From Chitinophaga filiformis (GTDB lineage Bacteria > Bacteroidota > Bacteroidia > Chitinophagales > Chitinophagaceae), in contig NZ_CP095855.1 of NCBI RefSeq assembly GCF_023100805.1, positions 2,211,001-2,275,000 on the forward strand: a stretch of 64,000 bases of DNA, given 5' to 3'. Both the position numbers and the translations under genes were made by a program. Positions 45,156 to 54,268 of this stretch are shown in pieces. Each line of letters begins with the position of its first letter. The stretch's first letter is position 1. A model generated the notes under the pieces. That model searched no databases. It saw only the letters and a program-made list of their open reading frames with translations, and had not been told where the DNA came from.

Positions 45156-46031
45156 TCACGCTTCTTTCAGTCTTAATTCGTTCTTATATTCTTTTGGAGT
45201 TTTACCTACGATCTCTTTGAAAAAGCGATTGAAGTTAGAAAGGTTCTTAAAACCACAGGAATAGGCAATTTCCGCGATAGACCAGTCTTCTTCCGTCAGC
45301 CGTTTGCAGGCATGCCCGATCCGCACTTCATTGAGGAACTGCACAAATGATTTCTTGGTGCGGTTTTTAAAGAAGCGACAGAAAGATTGCGGAGAGAGGT
45401 TGGTAATACTGGCCACATCCTGGAGGGAGATCTCTTTGGAGAAGTTGCCCATTACGTATTTGAACACCTCGTCGATCTTGTGGTTATCCTTTGCGTTGAA
45501 GGCATGGGAATAGCCTGTACTGGCGAGGTACTGTACATCTTTTGTCTCTGCCAGCACCTTCAGGATGCTGAGCAGGGAAATGATCCTTTCCAGTCCTTCT
45601 TTTTTAGGCAGGGACAATATCTGGTCTTTCAGGATATCGTAGGTTGGCCCGAGTATCTTCATACCCCGCTGGGCCCTGTGGAAAAGGTCTGTAAGCGATT
45701 TTGTTTCCGGCAGTCCGTAGAACTTATCCCCGAAAATATCTTTCGGAAAATAGATCACGACGGAGCGTGCTTTCAACTGGTCGTTATTTTTATGGTAGCT
45801 TTCATCATTGTACCATACGTGTGGAATATGCGGCCCCAGAAATACCATGTCGCCAACATCAAAACTTTCAATGCTGTCCCCCACAATTCTTTTACCATTG
45901 CTTTCCATTACAAATACAAGCTCACATTCCGGGTGGAAGTGAAATGGTGTATTAAAATAAGGATCACATCGCTCAATTATAGTGATCTGATTGTCGGCAA
46001 ATGCCCCCACTTTAATAAGAATGGGTTTCAT
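45156..46031 (-). CDS. AraC-family regulator with N-terminal cupin
   Basis: A 291-residue regulator. The N-terminal cupin (about residues 20-100, FHFHPECELVFVMESNGKRIVG) should bind a small ligand, and the C-terminal pair of helix-turn-helix motifs (about residues 190-285, ISLQDVASITNLSPQSFCRFFK, SIAEIAYSCGFKNLSNFNRFFKEIVGKTPKEYK) is a standard AraC/XylS domain. It lies between the sigma/FecR operon and the LacI-type gene and could control either. Confidence 0.92.
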   Translation of the reverse strand: MKPILIKVGAFADNQITIIERCDPYFNTPFHFHPECELVFVMESNGKRIVGDSIESFDVGDMVFLGPHIPHVWYNDESYHKNNDQLKARSVVIYFPKDIFGDKFYGLPETKSLTDLFHRAQRGMKILGPTYDILKDQILSLPKKEGLERIISLLSILKVLAETKDVQYLASTGYSHAFNAKDNHKIDEVFKYVMGNFSKEISLQDVASITNLSPQSFCRFFKNRTKKSFVQFLNEVRIGHACKRLTEEDWSIAEIAYSCGFKNLSNFNRFFKEIVGKTPKEYKNELRLKEA

Positions 46032-46264
46032 GTAATTATAATTTAAATCTTCCCTTTAACCCTGTGTGACTCTCGAAACAGTGTGTATGCAAACTATCCT
46101 GGTATACGGTCCTGCTGCATAATATTGATGCAGCAACTATTGCAGTTATTGCAAATCCCCCTGACAGAACTTTTTCTTATAAAGTGCCAAATTAGAAAAT
46201 TTTGGTTAAAAAAACATCATTTATTCGTAATAATCAAGGCCTGAAAACAGAAAGAGAATATTAT

Positions 46265-46272
46265 TATATTTG
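46265..46272 (+). promoter_or_regulatory. Candidate -7 promoter box TATATTTG for the LacI-type gene
   Basis: The octamer matches TAnnTTTG and lies 31 bp before the start codon at 46303, giving a leader of about 25 nt. No clear TTG -33 element is seen. Confidence 0.5.
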
Positions 46273-46302
46273 GCTATGTGCGGTTAAGGTTCTAATTTTC
46301 TG

Positions 46303-47361
46303 ATGAATATCAAACCAAATCTGAATTTCGTGAAAGGAATATCCATTAAAGATATTGCCCAAGAGGCAGGGGTTTCTCCTACAACAGTTTCTTTTGTATT
46401 GAATGGTAAAGGAAAGGAAAAAAGGATCAGCGAACAGGTCAGCAAGCGGATACTCAAGATAGCAGGGAAGTTGAAATATAAGCCCAATCAGCTGGCGAGA
46501 GGCTTACGCACTGGCAAAACAAAGACGATCGGGTTAATAGTAGAAGACATTGCGAACAGTTTTTTTGCCAACGTTGCAAAGGTTGTAGAGGATGAGGCGG
46601 ATAAATTTGGTTATAAGGTGCTTTTTGGCAGTACAGAGGACAACGAGGAGAAAGCAAAAGGATTGCTGGAAGTATTGCGTTACCGCCAGGTAGACGGATA
46701 TATCATTACACCAACAGCAAATCTTGACAAGGAGATCGTATCCCTACAGAAGCCGGTGGTGCTCATGGACCGCTATTTTCCCAATATCGCAGACTCTCAT
46801 TATGTGGTGGTAGACAACTTCCAGGGCGCCTATGTGGCCGTCAGCCACCTGGTGGAACAGGGATATAAAAAGATCGGTATTATCACCACCACTTCTTCAC
46901 AGATACAAATGCAGCAACGCCTGGATGGTTTTGTAGACGCACTTAAGAAACATGGCCTGCCAGCAGGCAAGAACGTCATCAAACGGCTGCCATTCGATCT
47001 TGACAGGGCAGGTTTCATCCAGGAGATCACACAATATCTGCAAACAAATAAAGACCTCGATGCCCTCTTCTTTGCTACGAACTACCTCGGCATCTGTGGT
47101 ATAGAAAGTATTCGTGCCATTGGTCTGCATATCGGTACGGATATAGGTATGGTCAGCTTCGATGATCATGATATTTTCCGCCTGCACAGTCCTTCCATTA
47201 CGTGTGTGGCGCAGCCGGTGGAAGAGATTGGACGCAGGCTTATTCACCTGCTGATAGCAGAACTTGAAAATAGTTCCACCACTCCTCAACAAGTAGTACT
47301 TTCCCTTGAGTTACGCAAAAGAGAATCATCTATGCAATCGGTTCCTCATGAGAATGCATAA
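46303..47361 (+). CDS. LacI-family transcriptional regulator
   Basis: A 352-residue repressor-type protein. The N-terminal helix-turn-helix (SIKDIAQEAGVSPTTVSFVLNG) and hinge (YKPNQLARGLRTGKTKTIGLI) are typical, followed by a periplasmic-binding-like ligand domain (VSFDDHDIFRLHSPSITCVAQPVEEIGRR). It lies just before the SusCD and heme-copper genes on the same strand, with a 0.9-kb gap. It probably responds to a small molecule, often a sugar, and controls those genes. Confidence 0.93.
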   Translation: MNIKPNLNFVKGISIKDIAQEAGVSPTTVSFVLNGKGKEKRISEQVSKRILKIAGKLKYKPNQLARGLRTGKTKTIGLIVEDIANSFFANVAKVVEDEADKFGYKVLFGSTEDNEEKAKGLLEVLRYRQVDGYIITPTANLDKEIVSLQKPVVLMDRYFPNIADSHYVVVDNFQGAYVAVSHLVEQGYKKIGIITTTSSQIQMQQRLDGFVDALKKHGLPAGKNVIKRLPFDLDRAGFIQEITQYLQTNKDLDALFFATNYLGICGIESIRAIGLHIGTDIGMVSFDDHDIFRLHSPSITCVAQPVEEIGRRLIHLLIAELENSSTTPQQVVLSLELRKRESSMQSVPHENA

Positions 47362-47689
47362 AGTATAAAAAGAGTAGTAGATAACTATAGCTGCGATTCC
47401 GCGTAAACCCTTTACAGTCAACAATACAACGAAGATGTTATAATTCGGCGAAGAGCGTTTGATAAACGTTGAGATTGTTAAATTATTGCGAAAATTATTT
47501 GCACGGGATTAAAACTTTATCTAAGTTTGAGACAATTACAATCATAGTCATAGGGGGAACAATAGAAATAATCAGGACAATTTTTTCTTTTTTGAATGAC
47601 AGGCTAAAACGTTTAATATCTATAGCCTACGGTGTAAATGAGCATTAAGCAGCAAACAAAATTTCAGGCATTGTGAAGAACGTAACAGA

Positions 47690-47746
47690 TTGAACGCGTG
47701 ATGAGAGACTAAGCAGGAATAATGAATTCAACCAATTTTTAGATCG
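47690..47746. repeat. Direct repeat core, copy 1
   Basis: It shares TTGAACGCGTGATGAGA, ATAATGAATTCAACCA and TTTTAGATCG in the same order with copy 2 at 47877-47930. Weaker similarity continues on both sides, including CATTGT upstream and AGCTTCTTCA downstream, so the repeat unit is about 185 bp. Confidence 0.85.
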
Positions 47747-47876
47747 GATAACAGGTAATAGTAGCAGTTTTCACAGATATTATTTTAAAAAACAGTTGAA
47801 GGATGAAATAGCTTCTTCAGTGTATTTTATTGTCTGAACAGTAGCTGAATTCTGACATTGTAGAGAGCGTAACGGG

Positions 47877-47930
47877 TTGAACGCGTGATGAGAAACAACA
47901 GGATAATGAATTCAACCAAATTTTAGATCG
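47877..47930. repeat. Direct repeat core, copy 2
   Basis: In this copy GGTTGAA near the left end can pair with TTCAACC (47911-47917), which suggests a stem-loop around the repeat core. Copy 1 keeps 5 of these pairs. Confidence 0.85.
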
Positions 47931-48288
47931 AAGTAATAACTAAGAGAAAGTAACAAGTTTCGCGGATATTAAACGTAAAAGAAGAATGAAGCAGCTTCTT
48001 CACGTGATTTCGTTATCAAATGATTTCACTGTGAACGGACTTGTCAGTAAACGCAGCTTTTTCCACTATTAATCTCAATCAATGATCGGATTTATACATG
48101 ACGTATTTCGAAACAGGATACCTATGTCTGTGATGACATAATCTAGACGCTTTTCGGCATGATCAAAAGTTAATGATGCCATTTACAAATGGCGAACAGG
48201 GAAACTATGCCTGTTAACCAGGCTTACGACGGCAATAGCTAAACTTTATACCTAAACCACCACTAGTATCAATCAAAAAGAATAAACA

Positions 48289-51200
48289 ATGAAGAGATCG
48301 CTTTTTTTATTTGCGGTTCTTTCTGTTTTGTGCTTCCAGTTTGCCTGGGCACAAACGAAGGTAACAGTAACCGGCGTTGTTAAAGATCCGAAGGGCTACC
48401 CGATTCCCGGCGTTAGTGTTTCAGAGAAAGGAACTACCAACGGCGGTGTGACAGACATGAATGGAACCTATAAGCTTAACGTCAACCCTTCGGGTACGCT
48501 TGTGTTTTCATTCATCGGATATTTGAAAAAGGAAGCTGCTGTAGGTAACAGCGGTAGCCTGAACATCTCTCTGGAAGAAGACCAGAAAGGATTACAGGAA
48601 GTTGTGGTAACAGCGTTGAACGTAAAGAGATCAACCAAAGCGCTGGGTTATTCCATGACGGAAGTTAAAGGTGAGGACGTTGCATTGTCAGGACAGGTAA
48701 ACCCCGTTACATCTTTACAGGGTAAAGTCGCAGGTGTGAACATCTCTTTAGGTGGTGGCGGACCACAGTCCAGCGCACGTGTCCTGATCAGGGGTAACAA
48801 CTCACTCGGCCTGAATAACCAGCCGCTCTTCGTAGTGGACGGTGTGTACCTTGAGAATGGTATCACTGGTGGAGACCAGTGGGGTAACTCTCAGGACTTC
48901 GGTAACATCATGAAGAACCTGAACCCTGACGATTTCGAAAGCGTTTCTGTACTGAAAGGTGGTGCTGCTACTGCGCTGTATGGTTCCCGTGGCCAGAATG
49001 GCGTGATCATCATCACTACCAAGAAAGGTATTGCACGTAAGGGTTTAGGTGTGACCGTTACTCATGCAGAGATGTATGATAAAGCATACAAATCAATCGA
49101 CTTTCAGAATATCTATGGTGTTGGTGATACTCCGGCTGATTTCCCGAAAGATAACAACGGCGATCCTTATGCTGACGAAAACAACTGGGCTGGTCTCAGT
49201 TTTGGTCCGAAAATGCTGGGCCAGCGCGTAAAAGACTGGCAGGGTAACTGGACTACTTTCTCTCCTCACCCGCACAACCTGCTGGATCTTTACCGCACAG
49301 GTAAATACTACAATACAAACGTGGCAGTAGATGGTGGTAACGAGAAAACGACTTTCCGTTTATCTTACTCCAACAACTATACAAATGGTATTGCGCCAAA
49401 CAACAATTTCAAGCGTAATAACTTTAACCTGCGTGCAACACATAAACTGTCTTCCAGAGTTTCTGCAGACGTAAGTGCTAACTATGGCAAGACAAACGTA
49501 GAAAACCCTGCTATCAACGGTGGTAATGAAAACCTTGTGTTCAGCAGTGTTTACAAAATGTCCCGCAACTTCGATACCAAGTACTGGAGAGACAAGTATA
49601 TTGATCCTAACGGAGGTGCGCTGCAGAATGATCCTTATGGTATGTCTACAACTTTCTTCGCCCTGAATAAATACAATACCACACAGGACGAAGATAACTT
49701 CCAGGGCCGTTTGGGGCTGAAAGTAGACATCCTCAGCTGGTTAAACCTGTCATTGAACGGTGATGTGCAGACCAACCTTCAGCAGTATGAGCGTAAAGAG
49801 CTCGGTAGGGATCCGGGGTTCAATGGCGGCTATTATAACCTGACTTCTACTACTGCGATGCAGCGTAAACTGCAGGCAATATTGTCCGGACACCGCAAGC
49901 TGACCAGCGACCTGGAAATGGACCTGTCAGTAGGTGCTGAGACTTACAGATGGGGTTATGGCAAATACAACAAAGCTGAAACACGTGGTGGTCTGAAAGC
50001 TCCGGGACTGTTCTATATCAGTAACTCAGTACAGGATCCCCTGGCTACTGCAAGGATCATCAAAGGTGTTAGAACAGACGCTATTTATGCCTTCGCAAAC
50101 TTTGCTTTCAGAGACCAGTTATACCTTGACCTGACAGGAAGAAATGACTGGAACTCTACGCTGATGTATGCCGATGGTCATGGTGTGAATAACTACTTTT
50201 ATCCATCTGCGAGCCTTTCCTGGCTGTTCTCTGAAACATTTCACCTGCCTGAGTTCTTCACTTTCGGTAAGTTGAGAGCTTCTTATGCAGGTACTGGTGC
50301 TGGTACTGATGCATACACAACCGGTATTGGTACTTACTCCTTCATCAGTAACTATACTGGTGTTGGTGGCGGAACTATTCCACGCTTCGGATTTGATGGT
50401 AATACCCTGGGCAATCCTAACCTGAAGAACGAGTACACACGTAACTTTGAAGCTGGTGCAGACGTTCGTTTCCTGAATAACCGCTTAGGCATCGATGTGG
50501 CAGTTTACAGAAAGAACACCTTCAACCAGATTATACCTCTCTCTTTGCCACAGGAAAGTGGTGTAACCAGCCGTCTGATCAACGCGGGGAACGTACAGAA
50601 CACAGGGATTGAAATATTGCTGAACACTGTTCCTGTTAAGACAAAGGACTTTGACTGGAACTCTACCCTCTCATTCACCCGCAATAAGAACATCGTAAAG
50701 GAAATTGCTGAAGGTGTAAATGCACTGGAACTGCCTAACGGTTATTCTCAGGGTAGCGATGTGCTGGTAATTGCGCGTAAAGGCGCCGAATATGGTATAA
50801 TGCAAACCAAATATGCATATACATACTATAACGATCCTTCAAAACCTTCTGCTAACGGTAAGAAAGTATTGAGATCAAATGGCCGTTATCTGCGTTCAAG
50901 CGATGCAGGTCTTGGCTATGTTGACATCGGTACTATCCAGCCTAAATTCCAGTCTTCCTGGACCAACAGTTTCAGATACAAAAACTTTAACCTGAATGTG
51001 CTGGTAGATGCTAAAGTAGGAGGCAAATATTCTTCTGCTACTTACAACTATGCTTATTCCGGCGGTGCGCTGAAGAATACACTGGCAGGACGTGATAAGG
51101 AAAGTGGTGGTCTTGCATGGACTGATGCTAACGGAAATGCGTACAATGACGGTATCATTCCTGATGGTGTGTTTGCAAAAGGTGTTACGCTGACCCCGCT

Positions 51201-51591
51201 CAATGGTGGTGCGGCAGTTGATGCAAGTGGTATGACCTACCAGCAGGCATACGAGCAGGGCCTGATGAGACCAAAACATGCATGGGATTATTACTACCGC
51301 CTCGGTTCATGGGGACAGGGCATCCGTGAAAATGCCATCTTCACAAATTCATGGGTAGCTGTGCGTGAAGTAACTGTTGGTTACAATGTTCCGGCTTCTG
51401 TTTATTCTAAACTGAAACTGAACAACCTGCGTGTGAACCTGGTGGGAAGAAACCTCTTTTATATTTACAGCAGCCTGCCTGGCGGCCTGAACCCGGAAGG
51501 TCTGTACAACAACTCATCTGCTTCAGCAGCTGATTATGGTGGTGTGCCTTTCGTAAGAAGCATGGGCTTCAACCTGCAGGCTTCTTTCTAA
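48289..51591 (+). CDS. SusC/RagA-like TonB-dependent transporter (module 1)
   Basis: An 1100-residue transporter with a signal peptide ending FAWAQ, a carboxypeptidase-like domain (VTGVVKDPKGYPIPGVSV), a plug (LFVVDGVYLENG, LYGSRGQNGVIIITTKKG) and a barrel ending in FNLQASF. There is no STN domain, so it depends on another regulator, probably the LacI-type protein upstream. It forms a pair with the SusD gene after 41 bp. Confidence 0.93.
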   Translation: MKRSLFLFAVLSVLCFQFAWAQTKVTVTGVVKDPKGYPIPGVSVSEKGTTNGGVTDMNGTYKLNVNPSGTLVFSFIGYLKKEAAVGNSGSLNISLEEDQKGLQEVVVTALNVKRSTKALGYSMTEVKGEDVALSGQVNPVTSLQGKVAGVNISLGGGGPQSSARVLIRGNNSLGLNNQPLFVVDGVYLENGITGGDQWGNSQDFGNIMKNLNPDDFESVSVLKGGAATALYGSRGQNGVIIITTKKGIARKGLGVTVTHAEMYDKAYKSIDFQNIYGVGDTPADFPKDNNGDPYADENNWAGLSFGPKMLGQRVKDWQGNWTTFSPHPHNLLDLYRTGKYYNTNVAVDGGNEKTTFRLSYSNNYTNGIAPNNNFKRNNFNLRATHKLSSRVSADVSANYGKTNVENPAINGGNENLVFSSVYKMSRNFDTKYWRDKYIDPNGGALQNDPYGMSTTFFALNKYNTTQDEDNFQGRLGLKVDILSWLNLSLNGDVQTNLQQYERKELGRDPGFNGGYYNLTSTTAMQRKLQAILSGHRKLTSDLEMDLSVGAETYRWGYGKYNKAETRGGLKAPGLFYISNSVQDPLATARIIKGVRTDAIYAFANFAFRDQLYLDLTGRNDWNSTLMYADGHGVNNYFYPSASLSWLFSETFHLPEFFTFGKLRASYAGTGAGTDAYTTGIGTYSFISNYTGVGGGTIPRFGFDGNTLGNPNLKNEYTRNFEAGADVRFLNNRLGIDVAVYRKNTFNQIIPLSLPQESGVTSRLINAGNVQNTGIEILLNTVPVKTKDFDWNSTLSFTRNKNIVKEIAEGVNALELPNGYSQGSDVLVIARKGAEYGIMQTKYAYTYYNDPSKPSANGKKVLRSNGRYLRSSDAGLGYVDIGTIQPKFQSSWTNSFRYKNFNLNVLVDAKVGGKYSSATYNYAYSGGALKNTLAGRDKESGGLAWTDANGNAYNDGIIPDGVFAKGVTLTPLNGGAAVDASGMTYQQAYEQGLMRPKHAWDYYYRLGSWGQGIRENAIFTNSWVAVREVTVGYNVPASVYSKLKLNNLRVNLVGRNLFYIYSSLPGGLNPEGLYNNSSASAADYGGVPFVRSMGFNLQASF

Positions 51592-51632
51592 GTTAAAAGA
51601 GACATATAATTCAAGAAGAAAAAAGAAAACAG

Positions 51633-53327
51633 ATGACAACTATATATAGCAAGTTTAAAAAGTATGGCATTTATGCGATGATACTTGGTACATTCGCAGC
51701 CTGTCAGAAAAGCAAGTTTGCAGAAATCAATACAAATCCTGAAAAGCTACCTATCATACAGCCTGAAGGCCAGTTCCTTGATGCCGTAGTTCAGATCCAT
51801 AGCGGCGACTTTGAATACTTTTATGATTTTTACCGTACCATCATGCCATTCACTGAATCGATTGTGGCTAATGGAGGTAATAGTGCGAATTTCATCAGTG
51901 ATAATACTGGTAACGCAAATAACCGCTACGGATATTACTATACAAGAATCGGTAATGACCTGACTAACGTGGTAAAGCTGATCGAAGCGATGCCCGCTGA
52001 CGAACAGGCTAAGAGAAAACATCAGGTAGCCATTGCCCAGATCCTGAATATTTATTACGCATGGTACGTATCTGATATCAACGGTAGCATACCATATTCC
52101 GAGGCTTTCCAGGCGCGCTATACTGGTAACTTTACACCTAAGTACGATACGCAGGAGCAGCTGTATACTTTGTGGGATAGCGAATTGAAGGCTATCAGTG
52201 CAGTGCTGTCTGACAATTCAGTACCGCAGGTATCTTATGGAGCCAATGATCTTTACTACGGTGGTAATTCCGCAAAGTGGCTGAAATGTGCGAACACGCT
52301 GCGTCTGAAGATTGCATCCCGCTTATCTAAAGTAGCGCCTGACAAGTTCAAAAGTATTGCAACGGAAGTACTGGCAGCAGGCAACCTGTTCGAGAGTAAT
52401 AGCGATGACCTGAAATTGCTGGCAGGAGATAAATTCACACAGGGCGGCAACTGGAACCCCGCCGGCTTCCACGCCTCAAAGTCACTGCTGGATTTCATGC
52501 TTGCTACAGGAGATCCTCGCCTGAGGGTATTCTATCAGAAAAATGATTATTCAAAAGAAAACTTTGATTCTGCCGTAGCTCAGGGTGCATTGCCTGCTAA
52601 TGCAGTATTCAATCCTAACCAGTATGTTGGTTCTTTCTCCAGCCCGGATGCGGTAAGCGCTAATCCTGGCTACTTCCGGACAAGGAAGATTAAAAATGGT
52701 CAGGGCAAGGACCAGACGTTGGATACAGTGTCTCTTATCCAGTATCGCCTGTTCCAACCGGAGTATGTCTATAAAGATGCGGTAGGACAGGGGCATGCTA
52801 CTTTTCCTTTGCTGACATTTGCGGATCTTTGTTTCCTGCGTGCTGAAATGGCCGCAAAAGGTATTGCAGGCAGCGATGCACAAGGATGGTACTATCAGGG
52901 TATCGAGGCTTCTATCCGGAACTATGATCAAATGGCTTCTGATGCAAGACTGGGCGACTATACTCCGCTTACAGATGCTGAAATCGCTGCTTATAAAACC
53001 AAACCGGGAGTAGCGTATGATCCGGCTAATGCCGAAGGATTGATCGCATCACAGGCTTTCCTGAATTATTTCAAAACGCCAAATGAAGCATGGGCTATTC
53101 TGAAAAGATTAGGTATGCCTAATGCTACTACTCCATTGGCGCTTGAAGTAATGAAAGCAAACGGTGTAGTACAGGTTATTCCAAGAAGAGCTTCCCTGAA
53201 CGTTGCTAACGAAACTAATGTGAACGCTGCCAACAACAAGGCTGCTTTAGATGAAATGGCCCAGAATCCGGATTTCGGTGAAGGCCCTTCTGATATCTTT
53301 GGCCGCGTATGGTGGGATAAGAAATAG
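51633..53327 (+). CDS. SusD/RagB-like outer-membrane lipoprotein (module 1)
   Basis: A 564-residue lipoprotein with a lipobox ending at Cys24 (TFAAC) and the SusD-like_2 style start KFAEINTNPEKL. The C-terminus has EAWAILKRLGMP and ends VWWDKK. It is the surface partner of the SusC protein just upstream. A strong terminator follows the stop codon. Confidence 0.9.
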   Translation: MTTIYSKFKKYGIYAMILGTFAACQKSKFAEINTNPEKLPIIQPEGQFLDAVVQIHSGDFEYFYDFYRTIMPFTESIVANGGNSANFISDNTGNANNRYGYYYTRIGNDLTNVVKLIEAMPADEQAKRKHQVAIAQILNIYYAWYVSDINGSIPYSEAFQARYTGNFTPKYDTQEQLYTLWDSELKAISAVLSDNSVPQVSYGANDLYYGGNSAKWLKCANTLRLKIASRLSKVAPDKFKSIATEVLAAGNLFESNSDDLKLLAGDKFTQGGNWNPAGFHASKSLLDFMLATGDPRLRVFYQKNDYSKENFDSAVAQGALPANAVFNPNQYVGSFSSPDAVSANPGYFRTRKIKNGQGKDQTLDTVSLIQYRLFQPEYVYKDAVGQGHATFPLLTFADLCFLRAEMAAKGIAGSDAQGWYYQGIEASIRNYDQMASDARLGDYTPLTDAEIAAYKTKPGVAYDPANAEGLIASQAFLNYFKTPNEAWAILKRLGMPNATTPLALEVMKANGVVQVIPRRASLNVANETNVNAANNKAALDEMAQNPDFGEGPSDIFGRVWWDKK

Positions 53328-53342
53328 AAGAGTGAAAATAAG

Positions 53343-53370
53343 AAGTGCCCCGTCATCTGACGGGGCACTT
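53343..53370 (+). terminator. Hairpin terminator after the module 1 SusD gene
   Basis: Perfect 13-bp arms AAGTGCCCCGTCA / TGACGGGGCACTT around a 2-nt loop, 16 bp after the stop codon. The downstream tail is only moderately T-rich. Confidence 0.85.
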
Positions 53371-53671
53371 TCATGTAAATCATATATATTAGATTGATCG
53401 ATATGTTGTTGAGGACTGAGTAGAGTAGAGTGTGTAAAAAAGTACATTTCTTTATACGATATTTTTATTTATTTGTATATCTTACAGTCGTAAGTATAGA
53501 GAAAAGAATCAACAGGCGGTTTACCATTTAATGTAGAGGTAAACAGGGAAGAAGAAGATAGCAGATTTTATCAACCGGATTGTTTTAGAAGTTATGAAGA
53601 ACAAGGCAGACACACCACTGCCTTTATATCAACCAGGATCGGATTAAGTGTTATGATAAACTAATTTCGTT
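53371..53671. other. Noncoding gap before the redoxin gene
   Basis: About 300 bp without a visible gene. It is AT-rich and should carry the promoter of the redoxin and heme-copper genes, but no exact TAnnTTTG box was found. Confidence 0.5.
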
Positions 53672-54247
53672 ATGTCGAGACTATTTATTTGTGCCCTGCT
53701 GTCGGGGATATTGTCGGTACATACACTCAGCGCGCAATTGATTGCCAGCGCCAATGTGATGTCTGCCGGCCGTTTAAAAGATTATAATGGAAAAACATTT
53801 ACTGTAAAGCCAGCAGGCAAACCAGTGGTATATATATTTCTTTCTCCTGAATGTCCTTTATGCAAGAACTACGCGCCCGTGTTGCAGAACCTGCAGAATA
53901 AGTATAAGGATGTACAGTTCTATGGCATCATCAGTGGCCAGACCTTCACAAAGAGTGAAGTAGCAGAATACGCGAAGGATTACAATATCACTTTCCCTAT
54001 ATTGATGGATACCGATAAGAGAGTGGCTAATTATCTCAATGCTACTGTTACGCCGGAAGCCCTGCTCATCGGCAATAATGGAAAGGAATATTACAGAGGC
54101 CTGATCGATGACTGGGTAACGGGACTGGGCACTAAAAGAGTAAGGGCTACGAGAAAGTACCTGGAGCAGGCGATCAGCAACTTGTTAGTAGGAAATGAAC
54201 TGGTATCGCAAACAACGCCAATTGGTTGTCTGATCAGTAATTATTGA
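53672..54247 (+). CDS. Exported redoxin (AhpC/TSA-thioredoxin fold) with CPLC motif
   Basis: A 191-residue protein with a signal peptide ending near LSAQ and a thioredoxin-like fold. The active site is Cys61-Pro-Leu-Cys64 in SPECPLCKNY, and VTPEALLIG carries the cis-Pro. It lies 21 bp before the heme-copper monooxygenase-like gene and is probably co-transcribed with it. It could keep the heme attachment cysteines reduced or act as an electron donor or metallochaperone for the copper sites (SCO-type roles); these are inferences. Confidence 0.85.
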   Translation: MSRLFICALLSGILSVHTLSAQLIASANVMSAGRLKDYNGKTFTVKPAGKPVVYIFLSPECPLCKNYAPVLQNLQNKYKDVQFYGIISGQTFTKSEVAEYAKDYNITFPILMDTDKRVANYLNATVTPEALLIGNNGKEYYRGLIDDWVTGLGTKRVRATRKYLEQAISNLLVGNELVSQTTPIGCLISNY

Positions 54248-54268
54248 GTTTTATATTAAGCGGCGCAT

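Larger units (their letters stand above)
47362..48288. other. Long noncoding region with duplicated element
   Basis: No protein gene is seen in 927 bp. It holds two copies of a roughly 185-bp element (see the two repeat entries) and a long AT-rich leader to the SusC gene. The length is unusual for this compact region and suggests regulatory DNA or a structured RNA. Confidence 0.6.

Noticed and set aside
47456..47468. Small palindrome CGTTT-GAT-AAACG after the LacI-type gene, as a LacI operator
   Set aside because: The arms are only 5 bp and the motif is not repeated nearby; it could be chance.
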